Shown here: one piece after another, positions 16,333-25,779 of the stretch
Layout: each line of letters begins with the position of its first letter
How positions within the stretch are numbered: the stretch's first letter is position 1
Assembly: GCF_000155975.1 (NCBI RefSeq)
Contig: NZ_GG730300.1
Span: 226,159 to 290,158 of the forward strand
DNA from: Citrobacter youngae ATCC 29220
Lineage (GTDB): Bacteria; Pseudomonadota; Gammaproteobacteria; Enterobacterales; Enterobacteriaceae
DNA length: 64,000 nucleotides
Reading direction: 5' to 3'
Notes under the pieces: model-generated
The model's database searches: none
What the model was told of the DNA's origin: nothing
Seen by the model: the letters and a program-made list of their open reading frames with translations, nothing else
Program-made: the position numbers and the translations under genes

Positions 16333-17199
16333 ATGATAAACAGTGAGCCGCAATTTCAGACGCAGGAAGAGAACCGCAAAGCGCTGGGTGCTTTCCTGCG
16401 TAACCGCCGTGAAAGTCTTGAACCGCAGCATCTGGGGCTGCCTCCGGCCGGACGCCGACGCACGGCCGGGTTGCGACGAGAAGAAGTGGCGATGCTGGCG
16501 GACATTGGCGTCACCTGGTATACGTGGCTGGAACAGGGCAGAGATATCAGGCCATCAGCCAGAACCATCAATGCTATTGCTGAAGTGTTGCAGTGTTCGC
16601 CCGCCGAAACCCGTCATCTTTTTTTATTATCCGGGCTGGTGCCGGAAGAGACAGCGGAGGCAAAGGCCTGTGAATCGGTCAGCCCTGAGGCCCGTTGTCT
16701 GCTGGAAGCTCTGATGCCGCAGCCAGCCTGCCTGCAGATGCCAAATTTTGACCTGGTTGGTTATAACCGCAGCTTTTGCCATTTAGTGGGCGTGGATCTG
16801 GATTTGCTTGCCCCGGAGGATCGTAACTGTATTTATCTCTGGCTGACCAATGCGACATGGCGTGGTCGCCACGTATGTACAGAAGATATTGTATTGCAGA
16901 ATTTTGTGGCGTATTTCCGGGCCGGGATGGTGGAGCATCGGGGTGAGCCACGCTGGGAGGCTCTGCTTGCCCGCTTTTTTGCCGCCTCGCCGGAGTTTGA
17001 GATGCTATGGCACCAGCTCCACGACGTTGGCACGATTGAGAACCGGCGGAAAACGTTTGTCCATCCACGGCTGGGGCAATTTAGTCTGCAACAAATGTAC
17101 TGGTATTCTGCGCCACGCAATGGGGCCCGACTGCTGGTTTATTTGCCGGTAGATGAGGCCGGGGAACGTGCGCTTGCCAGCCTGGCCCAGGAGATATAG
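16333..17199 (+). CDS. XRE family regulator with MmyB-like ligand domain
   Basis: A 288-aa regulator. The N-terminal 90 residues form an XRE-type helix-turn-helix with the family-typical RRRTAGLRREEVAMLADI and WYTWLEQGRDI. The rest matches the MmyB-like ligand-binding region (NFDLVGYNRSFCHLVG; FRAGMVEHRGEPRWEALL). Such proteins usually regulate a divergent exporter or dehydrogenase. ATG 16333 is chosen because aggtg lies upstream and it gives the usual length before the HTH. Confidence 0.85.
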   Translation: MINSEPQFQTQEENRKALGAFLRNRRESLEPQHLGLPPAGRRRTAGLRREEVAMLADIGVTWYTWLEQGRDIRPSARTINAIAEVLQCSPAETRHLFLLSGLVPEETAEAKACESVSPEARCLLEALMPQPACLQMPNFDLVGYNRSFCHLVGVDLDLLAPEDRNCIYLWLTNATWRGRHVCTEDIVLQNFVAYFRAGMVEHRGEPRWEALLARFFAASPEFEMLWHQLHDVGTIENRRKTFVHPRLGQFSLQQMYWYSAPRNGARLLVYLPVDEAGERALASLAQEI

Positions 17200-17340
17200 C
17201 AGGGATAAAAGCGCTGCTTTCAGGGATTGCTTTTGGGCATGGTACAAATCATTACACTATGACTGGGTGCAGGACTCTATCTGTCATTATCTGGTGCATT
17301 TCCCCTATTAATAATGCGGAATCAATCGTTTTGTACCAGG

Positions 17341-17362
17341 AAAATTTCTACGTAGAAATTTT
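17341..17362. repeat. 22-bp perfect palindrome with T tail
   Basis: aaaatttctac / gtagaaatttt, followed on the plus strand by more T. It may serve as a weak terminator after the XRE regulator, which ends 142 bases earlier, or as a protein-binding site. Confidence 0.5.
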
Positions 17363-17635
17363 TTGCTCCATTTCCTTTTGATTCAGGATTATTCATCGGT
17401 TTAATCAATCGCATCTGTACTCCTGGAAATGAGCTATCCATCATCGGATCCTCATCTTTATATGTAGTTTTTACCATCCATCGCTGATGAAAAAAATGAT
17501 GCGTATTGAGTGATATTGATAGGTAATTGCCTGAAAATATTCTACCGGAATAATTTGAGGTGTTTACCTTTTGACTGGCGCAGGAATAATTGGTGGTAGC
17601 TATTGTTGTTGCCGCATTTACTGTTCTGTTATCTG

Positions 17636-17728
17636 GCAGGAAAAGGCTAAAAGAGAAAAGGCTTAAGGGGTAAGGGAGGCTAAGGGTAACAGGGCTTGCC
17701 CTGAAAAGGCCGAAAACCAAAAGGCCTG
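17636..17728. repeat. Purine-rich degenerate direct repeats
   Basis: Repeated short units of the type aaaaggctaa, aaaaggcttaagg, gaggctaaggg, gaaaaggccg and aaaaggcctg follow one another in the 700-base stretch between the XRE gene and the integrase. They look like an island-specific repeat array. The minus-strand frame through them (17322-17720) is not convincing as a gene. Confidence 0.45.
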
Positions 17729-17759
17729 AATCGGCGCAGTTCAGTGATACCGATTCATC

Positions 17760-17805
17760 GGCAAAACCTTAAATTATTACCGCTGTAATAATTTAAGGTT
17801 TTGCC
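17760..17805. repeat. 21-bp perfect hairpin downstream of the integrase
   Basis: Arms at 17760-17780 and 17785-17805 (outer part ggcaaaacctt / aaggttttgcc) pair perfectly around a CGCT loop. It lies 92 bases beyond the integrase stop codon. No clear T run follows. Candidate functions are terminator, RNA-stability element or recombination-related site. Confidence 0.7.
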
Positions 17806-17896
17806 TGTTAATGGTGGCGACTGAATACTGTCTTTAAAAAGCCACCCACGTCAGCACCGGGTAGCTTTGTTTTCTGTGAGCGAAGAATCGCCGTTA

Positions 17897-19159
17897 TTAT
17901 GATGCCAGCTTGTGCTGCCGGGCATAGATATAGGGCGCAACGTACCCCTCGCGGCTCACATCCAGATAATCCGACCACCACTGCATCATTTCCATGCGGG
18001 CTTCCAGATGCTCCGCCTTATGCACATAAGCCGCCCGCACACCATTGCGCTCCTTGTGGCTCATCTGGCGCTCAATAGCGTCTTTTGACCACAGCGCGGA
18101 TTCATTCAGGGCGCTACAGGCCATTGTGCGGAAACCGTGACCGCAGATCTCGGTTTTGGTGTCGTAGCCAATGACGCGCAACGCCTTGTTGATGGTGTTT
18201 TCACTCATCGGTTTATCCAGCGAATGGGCACCCGGAAAAACAAAGGCTGCTTCACCCGACATTTCCTTAATCTGCTCCAGCAGGGTCACGGCCTGAGAAG
18301 ACAACGGCACCAGATGCTCATCCTTCATCTTTGAACCACGCTCCGAGAACCGCACACCTTTCACCGCTTCGCGTTGTGCGGGCACTGTCCAGATGCGGGC
18401 TTTCAGGTTGAACTCATCCCAGCGGGCCAGACGCAGTTCGCTGGAGCGCAGGAATACATGCAGGTTTAATTCCAGCGCCAGTCGGGTCAGTACCCGGCCT
18501 TTGTAGCCGTCGATTTTCTCCAGCAACTCCGGCAGGCGTTTCAGGGGCAGGGCGGGGTGGTGGCGGGTCACAACCGGGGTCACAACGTCGTCCAGGTCGA
18601 AGGCCGGATTATAGCGGATAAGACCGCGCTGTACGGCATGACGCATGATTTTGGTCAGATGCTGACGTACTCGTCCGGCAACGTCATGTACGCCCTTATC
18701 ATCAATGGCTTTAACCAACTGGGCCAGATGCCGGGTTTCAATTCTGGTGATATCCATTGCGCCAATATCAGGGAAGACATAGCGCTTAAGACAAATCAGG
18801 ATTTTGTCCGCATGACCTTCTGACCAGCGAACAAGGTTGTTCGTGTGCCATTCGGTGGCGATGAATTTGAAGGTCCGGGAATCATCAACGGGGGATTTTT
18901 CGGTTTTGCGAAGCTGCGAGGGGCTGATATCAGAAGCCAGTAGCTTTCTTGCTGCATCACGTTTTTCGCGAGCTTCAGCCAGAGTCACCTGAGGGTAAGC
19001 GCCAAATGCCAGACGGGACTCTTTACCGGCAAAGCGGTAGCGGAAATACCATAAGCGTGAACCAGTGGTGGAAACCATCAGGTACAGACCATGTGTATCA
19101 GTCAGCTTGTAAGATTTATCAAGGGATTTTGCAGTGCGGATGCGGGTATCAGTTAACAT
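17897..19159 (-). CDS. P4-type tyrosine recombinase (island integrase)
   Basis: A 420-aa P4-family integrase. The N-terminal arm-binding domain carries LYLMVSTTGSRLWYFRYRF and RLAFGAYPQVTLAEAREKR. The catalytic residues are Arg in FLRSSELRLARW, H-x-x-R in GHGFRTMACSAL, His in MSHKERNG and Tyr in RAAYVHKAEH. It catalyses site-specific insertion of the island into the 3' end of the tRNA-Phe gene 160 bases away, where the 17-bp att core is found. The gene is intact, so the element may still excise if an excisionase is supplied; none is visible. Confidence 0.95.
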   Translation of the reverse strand: MLTDTRIRTAKSLDKSYKLTDTHGLYLMVSTTGSRLWYFRYRFAGKESRLAFGAYPQVTLAEAREKRDAARKLLASDISPSQLRKTEKSPVDDSRTFKFIATEWHTNNLVRWSEGHADKILICLKRYVFPDIGAMDITRIETRHLAQLVKAIDDKGVHDVAGRVRQHLTKIMRHAVQRGLIRYNPAFDLDDVVTPVVTRHHPALPLKRLPELLEKIDGYKGRVLTRLALELNLHVFLRSSELRLARWDEFNLKARIWTVPAQREAVKGVRFSERGSKMKDEHLVPLSSQAVTLLEQIKEMSGEAAFVFPGAHSLDKPMSENTINKALRVIGYDTKTEICGHGFRTMACSALNESALWSKDAIERQMSHKERNGVRAAYVHKAEHLEARMEMMQWWSDYLDVSREGYVAPYIYARQHKLAS

Positions 19160-19319
19160 AATGGGTCACTCCGTTTATCGAACTGGATGACCCGCAATCT
19201 GACCCCAAATTTTGTCGGATGCGTACAGATAAACAGATACGCACTGAGACAGTTTTTTACGCTAACTCTCTGAATCTAAATACTTATAGAGACATCCTGA
19301 GAAGCATAAAAACAGAAAA

Positions 19320-19336
19320 GTGGTGCCCGGACTCGG
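19320..19336. other. Right attachment site within the tRNA-Phe gene
   Basis: Identical to 2514-2530. It covers the 3' CCA end and acceptor/T-arm bases of the tRNA-Phe gene, so the tRNA is regenerated by the island's copy of the core. Confidence 0.88.
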
Positions 19337-19396
19337 AATCGAACCAAGGACACGGGGATTTTCAATCCCCTGCTCTACCGACTGAGCTATCCGGGC
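19321..19396 (-). tRNA. pheU: tRNA-Phe (GAA anticodon)
   Basis: On the minus strand the 76-nt gene reads gcccggatagctcagtcgg through the anticodon arm ggggattgaaaatcccc to an encoded CCA end. It is the E. coli tRNA-Phe sequence. Its location before yjdC and dsbD identifies the pheU position. The island has separated it from its terminator at 2485-2503. Confidence 0.97.
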
Positions 19397-19406
19397 AACG
19401 GGGCGC

Positions 19407-19435
19407 ATTAAACCGTAATCCGGACACCCCGTCAA
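19407..19435 (-). promoter_or_regulatory. tRNA-Phe promoter
   Basis: Minus-strand -35 TTGACG (19430-19435) and -10 TTTAAT (19407-19412) are 17 bases apart. The following discriminator is GC-rich (gcgcccc), as expected for a stringently controlled stable-RNA promoter. Confidence 0.85.
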
Positions 19436-19504
19436 CCAAATTTCTCATTTTTCCGTTCAGTTGCTTAAGTATGCGTCGATTTCACTGTTTTCTTGGATTT
19501 TCGC

Positions 19505-21523
19505 CTAAAATAACGGCACTCCGTTATCGCCTTCACGGGGAGCCTTGCCGCTTTTTATAGATGCTACATGGCGTCTACCTGCAACCGAAAACTCTCCGAC
19601 AATATCCTGATCTTTTGGTGACAAGAGCGTAATAAATTCCTCTCTACCAAAATAGCTCTCGACAGAACCGATAAGGCATTCACCATTTACCCAGACAGGA
19701 ATGACAGCAACAGGTTCAGACGTATAATTCCCTGCAATCCCCGTACTGTAATTTTCTGCCTTTTCTGGGGGCGTCCCGTCCGGGATCGGGCAGATTGGCG
19801 AAACGCTGTAACTTGCCGGCTGGTTTTTTGAATACATGCTTTGCATTTTATTCAATGCGTTAATGAGCTTTGTTTTATCTTTGGTATCTAATTTCGGGGT
19901 TAGGGGTTGTCCTTCTTCCCGAGGTTCGATTGAATCTGTGTTGTATTCATAGCGATAGCGAACAGTCACAAAGGGAATCTTATCGTCTGCACTAAATGGA
20001 CGCAGCAGATAAAGATTATCTTCGCCATATATCCCGTTGAGCCAGAGTGCGTAAATCTGACCGTTGATGCGCACCCATTGTCCCCACTGGTTGGCGCCGC
20101 GTCCGTTTTCCGAATATAGCGCTCCGGATACGCCAAAATCATCGCTATAGGGGTCTTCATTGACGGCGAAGAACTTATCACCACCACGCTTGAGCACGCC
20201 GGTGTAGCTGAATAGCCCTGTACCACCAACGTAGCTGTTGATGATGAGATCGCGTTTACCATCGCCGTCCAGATCAACCAGCGTAAAGTTCACATACCCA
20301 AGCTCTGAATCAGCGCTGATGGAAGAACGTGAAAATGCCCGCCACTCGTCGTCACTAATCTCAGGGGAGGGTTTTGTGGTTGGTGGTGCTGAATCTTCAG
20401 CGTAAGAGATCCTGAAATCAGTGATTTGGCCGGTTAATGGAAACTGACTGGTGATTTTGCTCAGGTCGAAGCCCGGCGTGGTTTTTTGCATACGCTCTAC
20501 GGCGCTACGGAGCGTTTTTAAGGCCGCGCTATCCATGTCCACATCTGACTGAGAACGTATGTTACTGACGAACGTAGGGAGCGTCCAGACACCGCCGACA
20601 GAAAGGTCTCCTTGTCCGCCGCTGCGGTATTCGTCGCGTAAAGTGAAGTTGTTACCATTCCAGACCCAGTGCTGAATGGGGCCGCTGAAGCGGGCTATTT
20701 CGCCATTTTCATATTCGCTGGCATCGCTGGTAATCAGCACAGGAGGTGCAGTGAATTCAGAATTCGTCAGCCAGAGTGCAAAGCGGGAGGTATCAAAGCA
20801 TTCGGTTTGAATGAGTACATGTTTTTTATCCACCGGAATGCGGTAATAAATGCGTTGCCGGCCCTCTGCCAGTTCACGGCAATTCATTTCAGGAGTGAAC
20901 CTGATTTGGGGCTCTATTTTGTGTCGCTGCGCGGTTGTTAAGGGGGCAATATCTGGTGCGTCGATCGTGGGGTGGGTAATGATGAGTGGGGTAGGTTCAG
21001 CTTGCAACACTGCATCGTTGTCCTTATCTCCCGGATGCAGCAGCGCACTGCGGGTACTGATACGTTTCTGGAATTCGTCCATTTTCAGTAGCACAGCGTT
21101 AGAACCGGCGGTCGAAAGCGGGATGCGCTCTCCATCTGCTGCAAACTCAATAGTATTGTCCTGACGTAAGGCGTCCAGAAATACTTCGCGCAGTTGGTCG
21201 TCAAGCCTGGAATATCCCTCTGCGTTAACTGTTAACGTACCTTGCTTTTTGCCGTTGATAAAAAGCATGGCGTCTTTCAGGGGCGGCTGATCCATCGTAC
21301 GCTGCGCAAAAGCCACCTCGACATAAACATTGGTATCAGCACCTGCCGGGCGAGTGAGCAGTGCGCTTACCGCATGGTCACTATAACCTGCCGCCCGGCA
21401 GGTACCCGTATTATCACACGCGACTTCCCAATCTTTATGTGCAAACGAAAAACCGGTTAATGGCCTGGCATACAGGGGGGCGGAGACAAAACCTGCGAGA
21501 AGGATGCAGTGCACAAGACGCAT
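19505..21523 (-). CDS. DUF1176 domain-containing exported protein
   Basis: A 672-aa protein with an N-terminal signal peptide (hydrophobic LVHCILLAGFVSAPLYA, cleavage near ARP). The start of the mature part (FAHKDWEVACDNTGTCRAAGY) is the signature of DUF1176 proteins. The DUF1176-like region runs to about residue 330. The C-terminal half contains DLDGDGKRDLIINSY, a Ca-binding or FG-GAP-like motif. Likely periplasmic; function unknown. It lies between tRNA-Phe and yjdC, where E. coli K-12 has no gene as I recall. Confidence 0.8.
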   Translation of the reverse strand: MRLVHCILLAGFVSAPLYARPLTGFSFAHKDWEVACDNTGTCRAAGYSDHAVSALLTRPAGADTNVYVEVAFAQRTMDQPPLKDAMLFINGKKQGTLTVNAEGYSRLDDQLREVFLDALRQDNTIEFAADGERIPLSTAGSNAVLLKMDEFQKRISTRSALLHPGDKDNDAVLQAEPTPLIITHPTIDAPDIAPLTTAQRHKIEPQIRFTPEMNCRELAEGRQRIYYRIPVDKKHVLIQTECFDTSRFALWLTNSEFTAPPVLITSDASEYENGEIARFSGPIQHWVWNGNNFTLRDEYRSGGQGDLSVGGVWTLPTFVSNIRSQSDVDMDSAALKTLRSAVERMQKTTPGFDLSKITSQFPLTGQITDFRISYAEDSAPPTTKPSPEISDDEWRAFSRSSISADSELGYVNFTLVDLDGDGKRDLIINSYVGGTGLFSYTGVLKRGGDKFFAVNEDPYSDDFGVSGALYSENGRGANQWGQWVRINGQIYALWLNGIYGEDNLYLLRPFSADDKIPFVTVRYRYEYNTDSIEPREEGQPLTPKLDTKDKTKLINALNKMQSMYSKNQPASYSVSPICPIPDGTPPEKAENYSTGIAGNYTSEPVAVIPVWVNGECLIGSVESYFGREEFITLLSPKDQDIVGEFSVAGRRHVASIKSGKAPREGDNGVPLF

Positions 21524-21590
21524 ATAATTCCTTTTACTATATCGGTGTTGTCGAAATTATATGCGTTTCAGAACAATTACGAAGTCCTAA

Positions 21591-22166
21591 TTAGGTTAGC
21601 GCTCCACCCATACGGCACTGGGCAAAGCGCAGGATATCTTCAGCCAGGCGGTGTGCCGTTTCGACATCAGCATGGCTGCGATTCACCAGCATGCGGCTCA
21701 GACAGCCCTCCAGCACCAGTTCCATCTGTTTGGCGACCATGGCCGGATCGTCAACTTCCAGCGTTGTCAGCAGCTCATGGGTAAAGTCATGCGCCGCTTT
21801 TTTTTGTTGGTCGGCTAACTGATGGATTGGATGCCCCGGATCGGGGTAAAACGTACAGGCAGCGATGAACAGGCAGCCGGGATAACGATTATTGCTTACG
21901 CATTCGGACAGCGCGCTGTAGCGCGCCAGTAATTTCTGTTCAGCGCTCAGGGTCTCATCCAGCAAAAGCTGACGCCGCCAGATATCCACTCGCTGGCTAA
22001 GATAACGTAACGCATCGTACAGAATGGCCTCTTTATCGGGCCAAAAGCGCTGCAGTTCATCAAGAGGATAATCGATACGTTCGGCCACCATTTCCAGCGT
22101 GGTATTGGCTATCCCTTGAACCTCAAGTAATTTCAGGGCTTCTCCCAGGACATCTTCACGTTGCAC
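21591..22166 (-). CDS. yjdC: TetR-family transcriptional regulator YjdC
   Basis: A 191-aa TetR-type regulator matching E. coli YjdC. The N-terminal HTH region is [22 protein letters not shown], followed by an all-helical ligand domain. It follows dsbD on the same strand after a 36-base gap, as in E. coli. No ligand or target is certain. Confidence 0.9.
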   Translation of the reverse strand: MQREDVLGEALKLLEVQGIANTTLEMVAERIDYPLDELQRFWPDKEAILYDALRYLSQRVDIWRRQLLLDETLSAEQKLLARYSALSECVSNNRYPGCLFIAACTFYPDPGHPIHQLADQQKKAAHDFTHELLTTLEVDDPAMVAKQMELVLEGCLSRMLVNRSHADVETAHRLAEDILRFAQCRMGGALT

Positions 22167-22202
22167 GGTATTCTCCTCCGTATTTCCTGTTGCAAGTGTC
22201 GC

Positions 22203-23912
22203 TCACGGTTGGCGATCGCGCAAATGCGCGCTAAAGGTTGCTGCATCCATAAAGCCCGTTACCCGTGCCTCCGGATGCTCTTTACCCTCGGCATCAAAGA
22301 ACAAAATAGTCGGCAAACCTAAAACCTGTAGATGTTTCAGCAGAGCAACATCCTGGGCATTATTTGCAGTCACATCTGCCTGCAAGAGTACCGTGTCGCC
22401 TAACGCTTGCTGAACCTGTGGATTGCTGAACGTATATTTCTCAAACTCCTTACAGGCCACGCACCAGTCGGCATACAGATCCAACATGACGGGCTTGCCT
22501 TTAGCTTGCGCCAGCGCCTGATTTAGCGCATCCACCGAAGCCACCGGCGTGAAGTTAAGGTGTGTCTGGGTTTGAGCATACGGCGTGCCGAACGCCCAGT
22601 CCTGCAATGGCCGTACGCTTACCAGCGCTGCTGCTAACAGGATAATCTGCACGATGCGCATCCAGGCATGCTTTGCCTGCAGGCTGGTGATAAATGCCCA
22701 GCTAAAGAACGCGACGCCCAACAGTGACCACAGGCGCACGCCCCACTCGTCGCCAATGATGCGTTCGAGTAAAAAGACGGGGAGCGCCAGGATGACAAAA
22801 CCAAACGCGGTTTTGACATGTTCCATCCACGGGCCGCTTTTCGGCAGCAGACGGTTGCCGAATACGGTAATCAGCATCAGCGGTAATCCCATCCCCAGCG
22901 CGTACAGATACAGCGTGCCACCCCCCAGCCACATGTTCCCGCTCTGCGCGATATACAGCAAAATCGCGCTAAGCGGGGCTGTGGTGCAAGGAGAACAGAT
23001 GAGACCCGCAATCGCCCCCATTGCAAAGACGCTGCCGGGAGAGCCGCCTTGCTGGCGGTTACTCAGCAACGTGAGGCGCGTTTGCAGTGACGAAGGGAGT
23101 TGCAGGGTGAACAAGCCAAACATTGACAGGGCCAGCAGCGTAAAGATGACGGCAAGGCCAATCAGGACATACGGATGCTGTAGCGCAGCCTGAAACTGCA
23201 ATCCGGCGGCGGCAACAACCAGTCCCAGCGCGGTATAGGTAAGCGCCATCCCCTGGACGTAGATAAACGTCAGCAGCAGCGCGCGCCCGGTTGATAAGCG
23301 CTGTCTGCCGCCCAGCACGATGCCGGAAATCAGCGGATACATCGGCAATACGCAAGGCGTAAACGCGATGCCAATGCCGATTAGCAATGCCCACAGCGCG
23401 GAAAAAGGAAGCTGGGCTGCGGGCTGGGGATTCTCTTGCGGAACCACGGTGACAGGAGCTGGCGCGGATGTCGTACCGGCATCGGCTGACACTTCACTTA
23501 ATGGCACCGTTTTGGTTTCTGGGGGATAGCAAAATCCAGCGTCGGCACAGCCCTGGTACGTGACCGTTAAGGTTGCGCCAGACTTAGCCTGATTAACCGT
23601 GACCGGGATAGTCAACTGTTTACGGTAAATCTCGCTTTTGCCGTAAAACTCATCTTCATGCCAGACGCCCGGCGGTAGTTTTACCTCGGCAATATCGGCT
23701 TGGGAGGGCGTAATGCTTATCTGTTTGCGGTAAAGATAGTAGCCCTCTTTTACCTGCCATGAGAGGTTCAGATCGTGTTGGTTTTGCTGAAAATCAAAAA
23801 CAAACGCCCGATCGGCAGGAACAAACTGCGAGCGGCCCGGCGCGTCAAATAATCCGGCAAAGGTAGATGTGCTGCACAGCAGCAGGATCAGCGTAAGGAT
23901 GCGTTGAGCCAT
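22203..23912 (-). CDS. dsbD: Thiol:disulfide interchange protein DsbD
   Basis: A 569-aa inner-membrane reductant conduit that passes electrons from cytoplasmic thioredoxin to periplasmic DsbC, DsbG and CcmG. A signal peptide precedes the periplasmic alpha domain with the Cys pair in [12 protein letters not shown]. The eight-helix beta domain has redox cysteines in [11 protein letters not shown] and [10 protein letters not shown]. The C-terminal thioredoxin-like gamma domain has [12 protein letters not shown]. All six expected cysteines are present. Its start overlaps the end of cutA by 25 bases, so translation is probably coupled. Confidence 0.97.
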   Translation of the reverse strand: MAQRILTLILLLCSTSTFAGLFDAPGRSQFVPADRAFVFDFQQNQHDLNLSWQVKEGYYLYRKQISITPSQADIAEVKLPPGVWHEDEFYGKSEIYRKQLTIPVTVNQAKSGATLTVTYQGCADAGFCYPPETKTVPLSEVSADAGTTSAPAPVTVVPQENPQPAAQLPFSALWALLIGIGIAFTPCVLPMYPLISGIVLGGRQRLSTGRALLLTFIYVQGMALTYTALGLVVAAAGLQFQAALQHPYVLIGLAVIFTLLALSMFGLFTLQLPSSLQTRLTLLSNRQQGGSPGSVFAMGAIAGLICSPCTTAPLSAILLYIAQSGNMWLGGGTLYLYALGMGLPLMLITVFGNRLLPKSGPWMEHVKTAFGFVILALPVFLLERIIGDEWGVRLWSLLGVAFFSWAFITSLQAKHAWMRIVQIILLAAALVSVRPLQDWAFGTPYAQTQTHLNFTPVASVDALNQALAQAKGKPVMLDLYADWCVACKEFEKYTFSNPQVQQALGDTVLLQADVTANNAQDVALLKHLQVLGLPTILFFDAEGKEHPEARVTGFMDAATFSAHLRDRQP

Positions 23913-24235
23913 GAGCGGTAATCAAAGTCTCCGTGAGTGACGGGTAAAACCAGAAGTTCAGGTGTTTGGTACGGGTGATGTGACTTCAGACAATCGAGAA
24001 GGGCTTGCTGGTGCGGGACGGTGGTTTTTAGAATCATCTGGACTTCATATTCCTGTTCCAGTTTACCTTCCCAATAATAGAGGGAGGTTGCACCGGGCAG
24101 TAGCGTCACGCAGGCTGCCAGCTTTTCCGCCAGCGCTTTTGCAGCCAGATCCTGGGCGGTTGCTTCATCCGGAGCGGTACAAAGCACCACAACGGTATCG
24201 GGGATGGAGATATCCTGACTCTTTACATCAAGCAT
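23888..24235 (-). CDS. cutA: Divalent-cation tolerance protein CutA
   Basis: A 115-aa small trimeric cytoplasmic protein linked to copper tolerance. It matches E. coli CutA through [17 protein letters not shown] and [18 protein letters not shown]. The ATG at 24235 is preceded by gagg with 5-base spacing; a GTG two codons upstream is less likely. It lies between dcuA and dsbD and overlaps dsbD. Confidence 0.95.
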   Translation of the reverse strand: MLDVKSQDISIPDTVVVLCTAPDEATAQDLAAKALAEKLAACVTLLPGATSLYYWEGKLEQEYEVQMILKTTVPHQQALLDCLKSHHPYQTPELLVLPVTHGDFDYRSWLNASLR

Positions 24236-24330
24236 AAACACCTCGAAAGAACAGAGTAACCAGCAAGAGAACGGTCACTATACAACGGACGAAGGAAGGA
24301 TGTTAGCTAAAGCGAGGCGAGAGGGAGGAA

Positions 24331-24356
24331 CTGCAGGGTGCATAGGCACCCTGCAG
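24331..24356 (-). terminator. Hairpin downstream of dcuA
   Basis: ctgcagggtgc / gcaccctgcag with an ATAG loop lies 8 bases after the dcuA stop codon. There is no strong T run, so it may be a terminator or an mRNA-stabilising hairpin before cutA. Confidence 0.6.
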
Positions 24357-24363
24357 GTAAAAC

Positions 24364-25665
24364 TTACAGCATGAAACCGCCCAGCAAGAAGCCGAAGCAG
24401 ACAGCCAGAACCACGCCCAGAGTACCTGGGATGAAGAACGGATGGTTAAAGACGAATTTACCGATGCGAGTTGTACCGGTGTCATCCATCTGAACCGCCG
24501 CAACCAGAGTTGGGTAGGTTGGCAGAATGAACAGACCAGAAACAGCGGCGAAAGACGCAACTGCGGTCAGCGGAGAAACGTTCAGCGCCAGAGCCATCGG
24601 CATCAGTGCTTTAGCGGTTGCAGCCTGAGAGTACAGCAGCGCAGAAGCAAAGAAGAAGATGACGGCCAGCAGCCACGGATGACCCTGAATGACGCTACCT
24701 GCAGTATCTTTGATCCAGTCAATGTTGTGAGATACGAAGGTATCACCCAGCCATGCCACACCCAGGATACAAATACAGGCGCTCATACCGGCTTTGAAGG
24801 TGCTGGAGTTCAGGATAGCATCAGTTTCAACGCGGCAAATGATGGTAGTCAGCGTCGCGATGCTCAGCATGATGATCAGGATAGCGTTGGTGGTGTTCAT
24901 CAGCGGCGTTGCAACCAGGCCCAGGCTTGGGCTGTTGACGATCGCGTAAACAACAACGCAAACCACGCCCAGCAGGAACAGCCAAACGGAGGTTTTTGCG
25001 CCTGCTTTGATTTCAACTTGTCTTTCACCGCGCAGTTCAACCAAACCTTCTTCCAGACGTTTGCGATAGATCGGATCGTCAGACAGTTTTGAGTTGAAGA
25101 GCATCGTCACCAGGAAGGACATTACCAGAACGGCCAGCAGGGTGGACGGAATTACCACGGACAGCAGGTGAATATAGCTGATGCCATGACCTTCCATTAC
25201 GGAAGACATGTAAACCACGGCTGCGGAGATTGGCGATGCGGTGATCGCAATCTGAGCAGAAACCACCGCTGTAGAGAGCGGACGGCAAGGTTTGATCCCT
25301 TGTTCCTTCGCAACTTCAGCGATAACCGGCAGCGTTGCCAGAGAGATGTTGCCGGTACCAGCAAAAATGGTCAGGAAATAGGTCACGATTGGTGCAAGGA
25401 TCGTGATGTATTTCGGGTTCTTACGCAGCAGCTTTTCAGTTTGATGAACCAGATAGTCCAGACCACCTGCAATCTGCATAGCCGAGATGGCAGCGATAAC
25501 CGCCATGATAATGGAAATGACATCGAACGGGATATTACCGGGTTTTACGCCGATAGCGGCGAGAACCAGGACACCCAGCCCACCTGCAAATCCAATACCG
25601 ATACCCCCAAGTCTGGCACCTAAAAAGATTGCCAGCAAAACGATGATAAGTTCTAAAACTATCAT
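24364..25665 (-). CDS. dcuA: C4-dicarboxylate transporter DcuA
   Basis: A 433-aa inner-membrane protein, the size of E. coli DcuA, and hydrophobic throughout. It exchanges aspartate or fumarate for succinate, and pairs functionally with aspA directly upstream and with frdABCD in this window: aspartate in, fumarate made by AspA and reduced by Frd, succinate out. ATG 25665 is preceded by aagg. An intrinsic terminator separates it from aspA, as in E. coli, where both joint and separate transcription occur. Confidence 0.96.
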   Translation of the reverse strand: MIVLELIIVLLAIFLGARLGGIGIGFAGGLGVLVLAAIGVKPGNIPFDVISIIMAVIAAISAMQIAGGLDYLVHQTEKLLRKNPKYITILAPIVTYFLTIFAGTGNISLATLPVIAEVAKEQGIKPCRPLSTAVVSAQIAITASPISAAVVYMSSVMEGHGISYIHLLSVVIPSTLLAVLVMSFLVTMLFNSKLSDDPIYRKRLEEGLVELRGERQVEIKAGAKTSVWLFLLGVVCVVVYAIVNSPSLGLVATPLMNTTNAILIIMLSIATLTTIICRVETDAILNSSTFKAGMSACICILGVAWLGDTFVSHNIDWIKDTAGSVIQGHPWLLAVIFFFASALLYSQAATAKALMPMALALNVSPLTAVASFAAVSGLFILPTYPTLVAAVQMDDTGTTRIGKFVFNHPFFIPGTLGVVLAVCFGFLLGGFML

Positions 25666-25734
25666 ATTAGCCTTCCTTGTTGTTTAACAAGTTGATATTA
25701 AATTGTTGTTTTTAAGTAACTTCGTGCAAGAAAA

Positions 25735-25758
25735 AAGGCACGTCATCTGACGTGCCTT
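25735..25758 (-). terminator. Terminator after aspA
   Basis: The stem aaggcacgtca / tgacgtgcctt with a two-base loop is followed on the minus strand by TTTTTT. It lies between aspA and dcuA. Confidence 0.9.
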
Positions 25759-25779
25759 CTCTGGTACTACCCTACACGA

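Larger units (their letters stand above)
2514..19336. mobile_element. Genomic island integrated at tRNA-Phe (pheU-type site)
   Basis: The island of about 16.8 kb is delimited by the 17-bp direct repeat, with a P4-type integrase beside the intact tRNA. The first 6.5 kb is clearly more AT-rich than the backbone, while 9-17 kb is GC-richer, so it looks like a mosaic of at least two imports. Cargo: a methyltransferase/ATPase/receiver cluster, an integrase-like gene, a haloacid dehalogenase, two exporters and two regulators. No conjugation or phage structural genes are visible, so it is probably non-self-mobile. The stretch 2531-3189 holds no convincing gene. Confidence 0.88.

Noticed and set aside
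17322..17720. 132-codon minus-strand frame between the XRE gene and the integrase
   Set aside because: It runs through the purine-rich repeat array and a palindrome, has no ribosome site and resembles no protein I know; may be a decayed gene at best.
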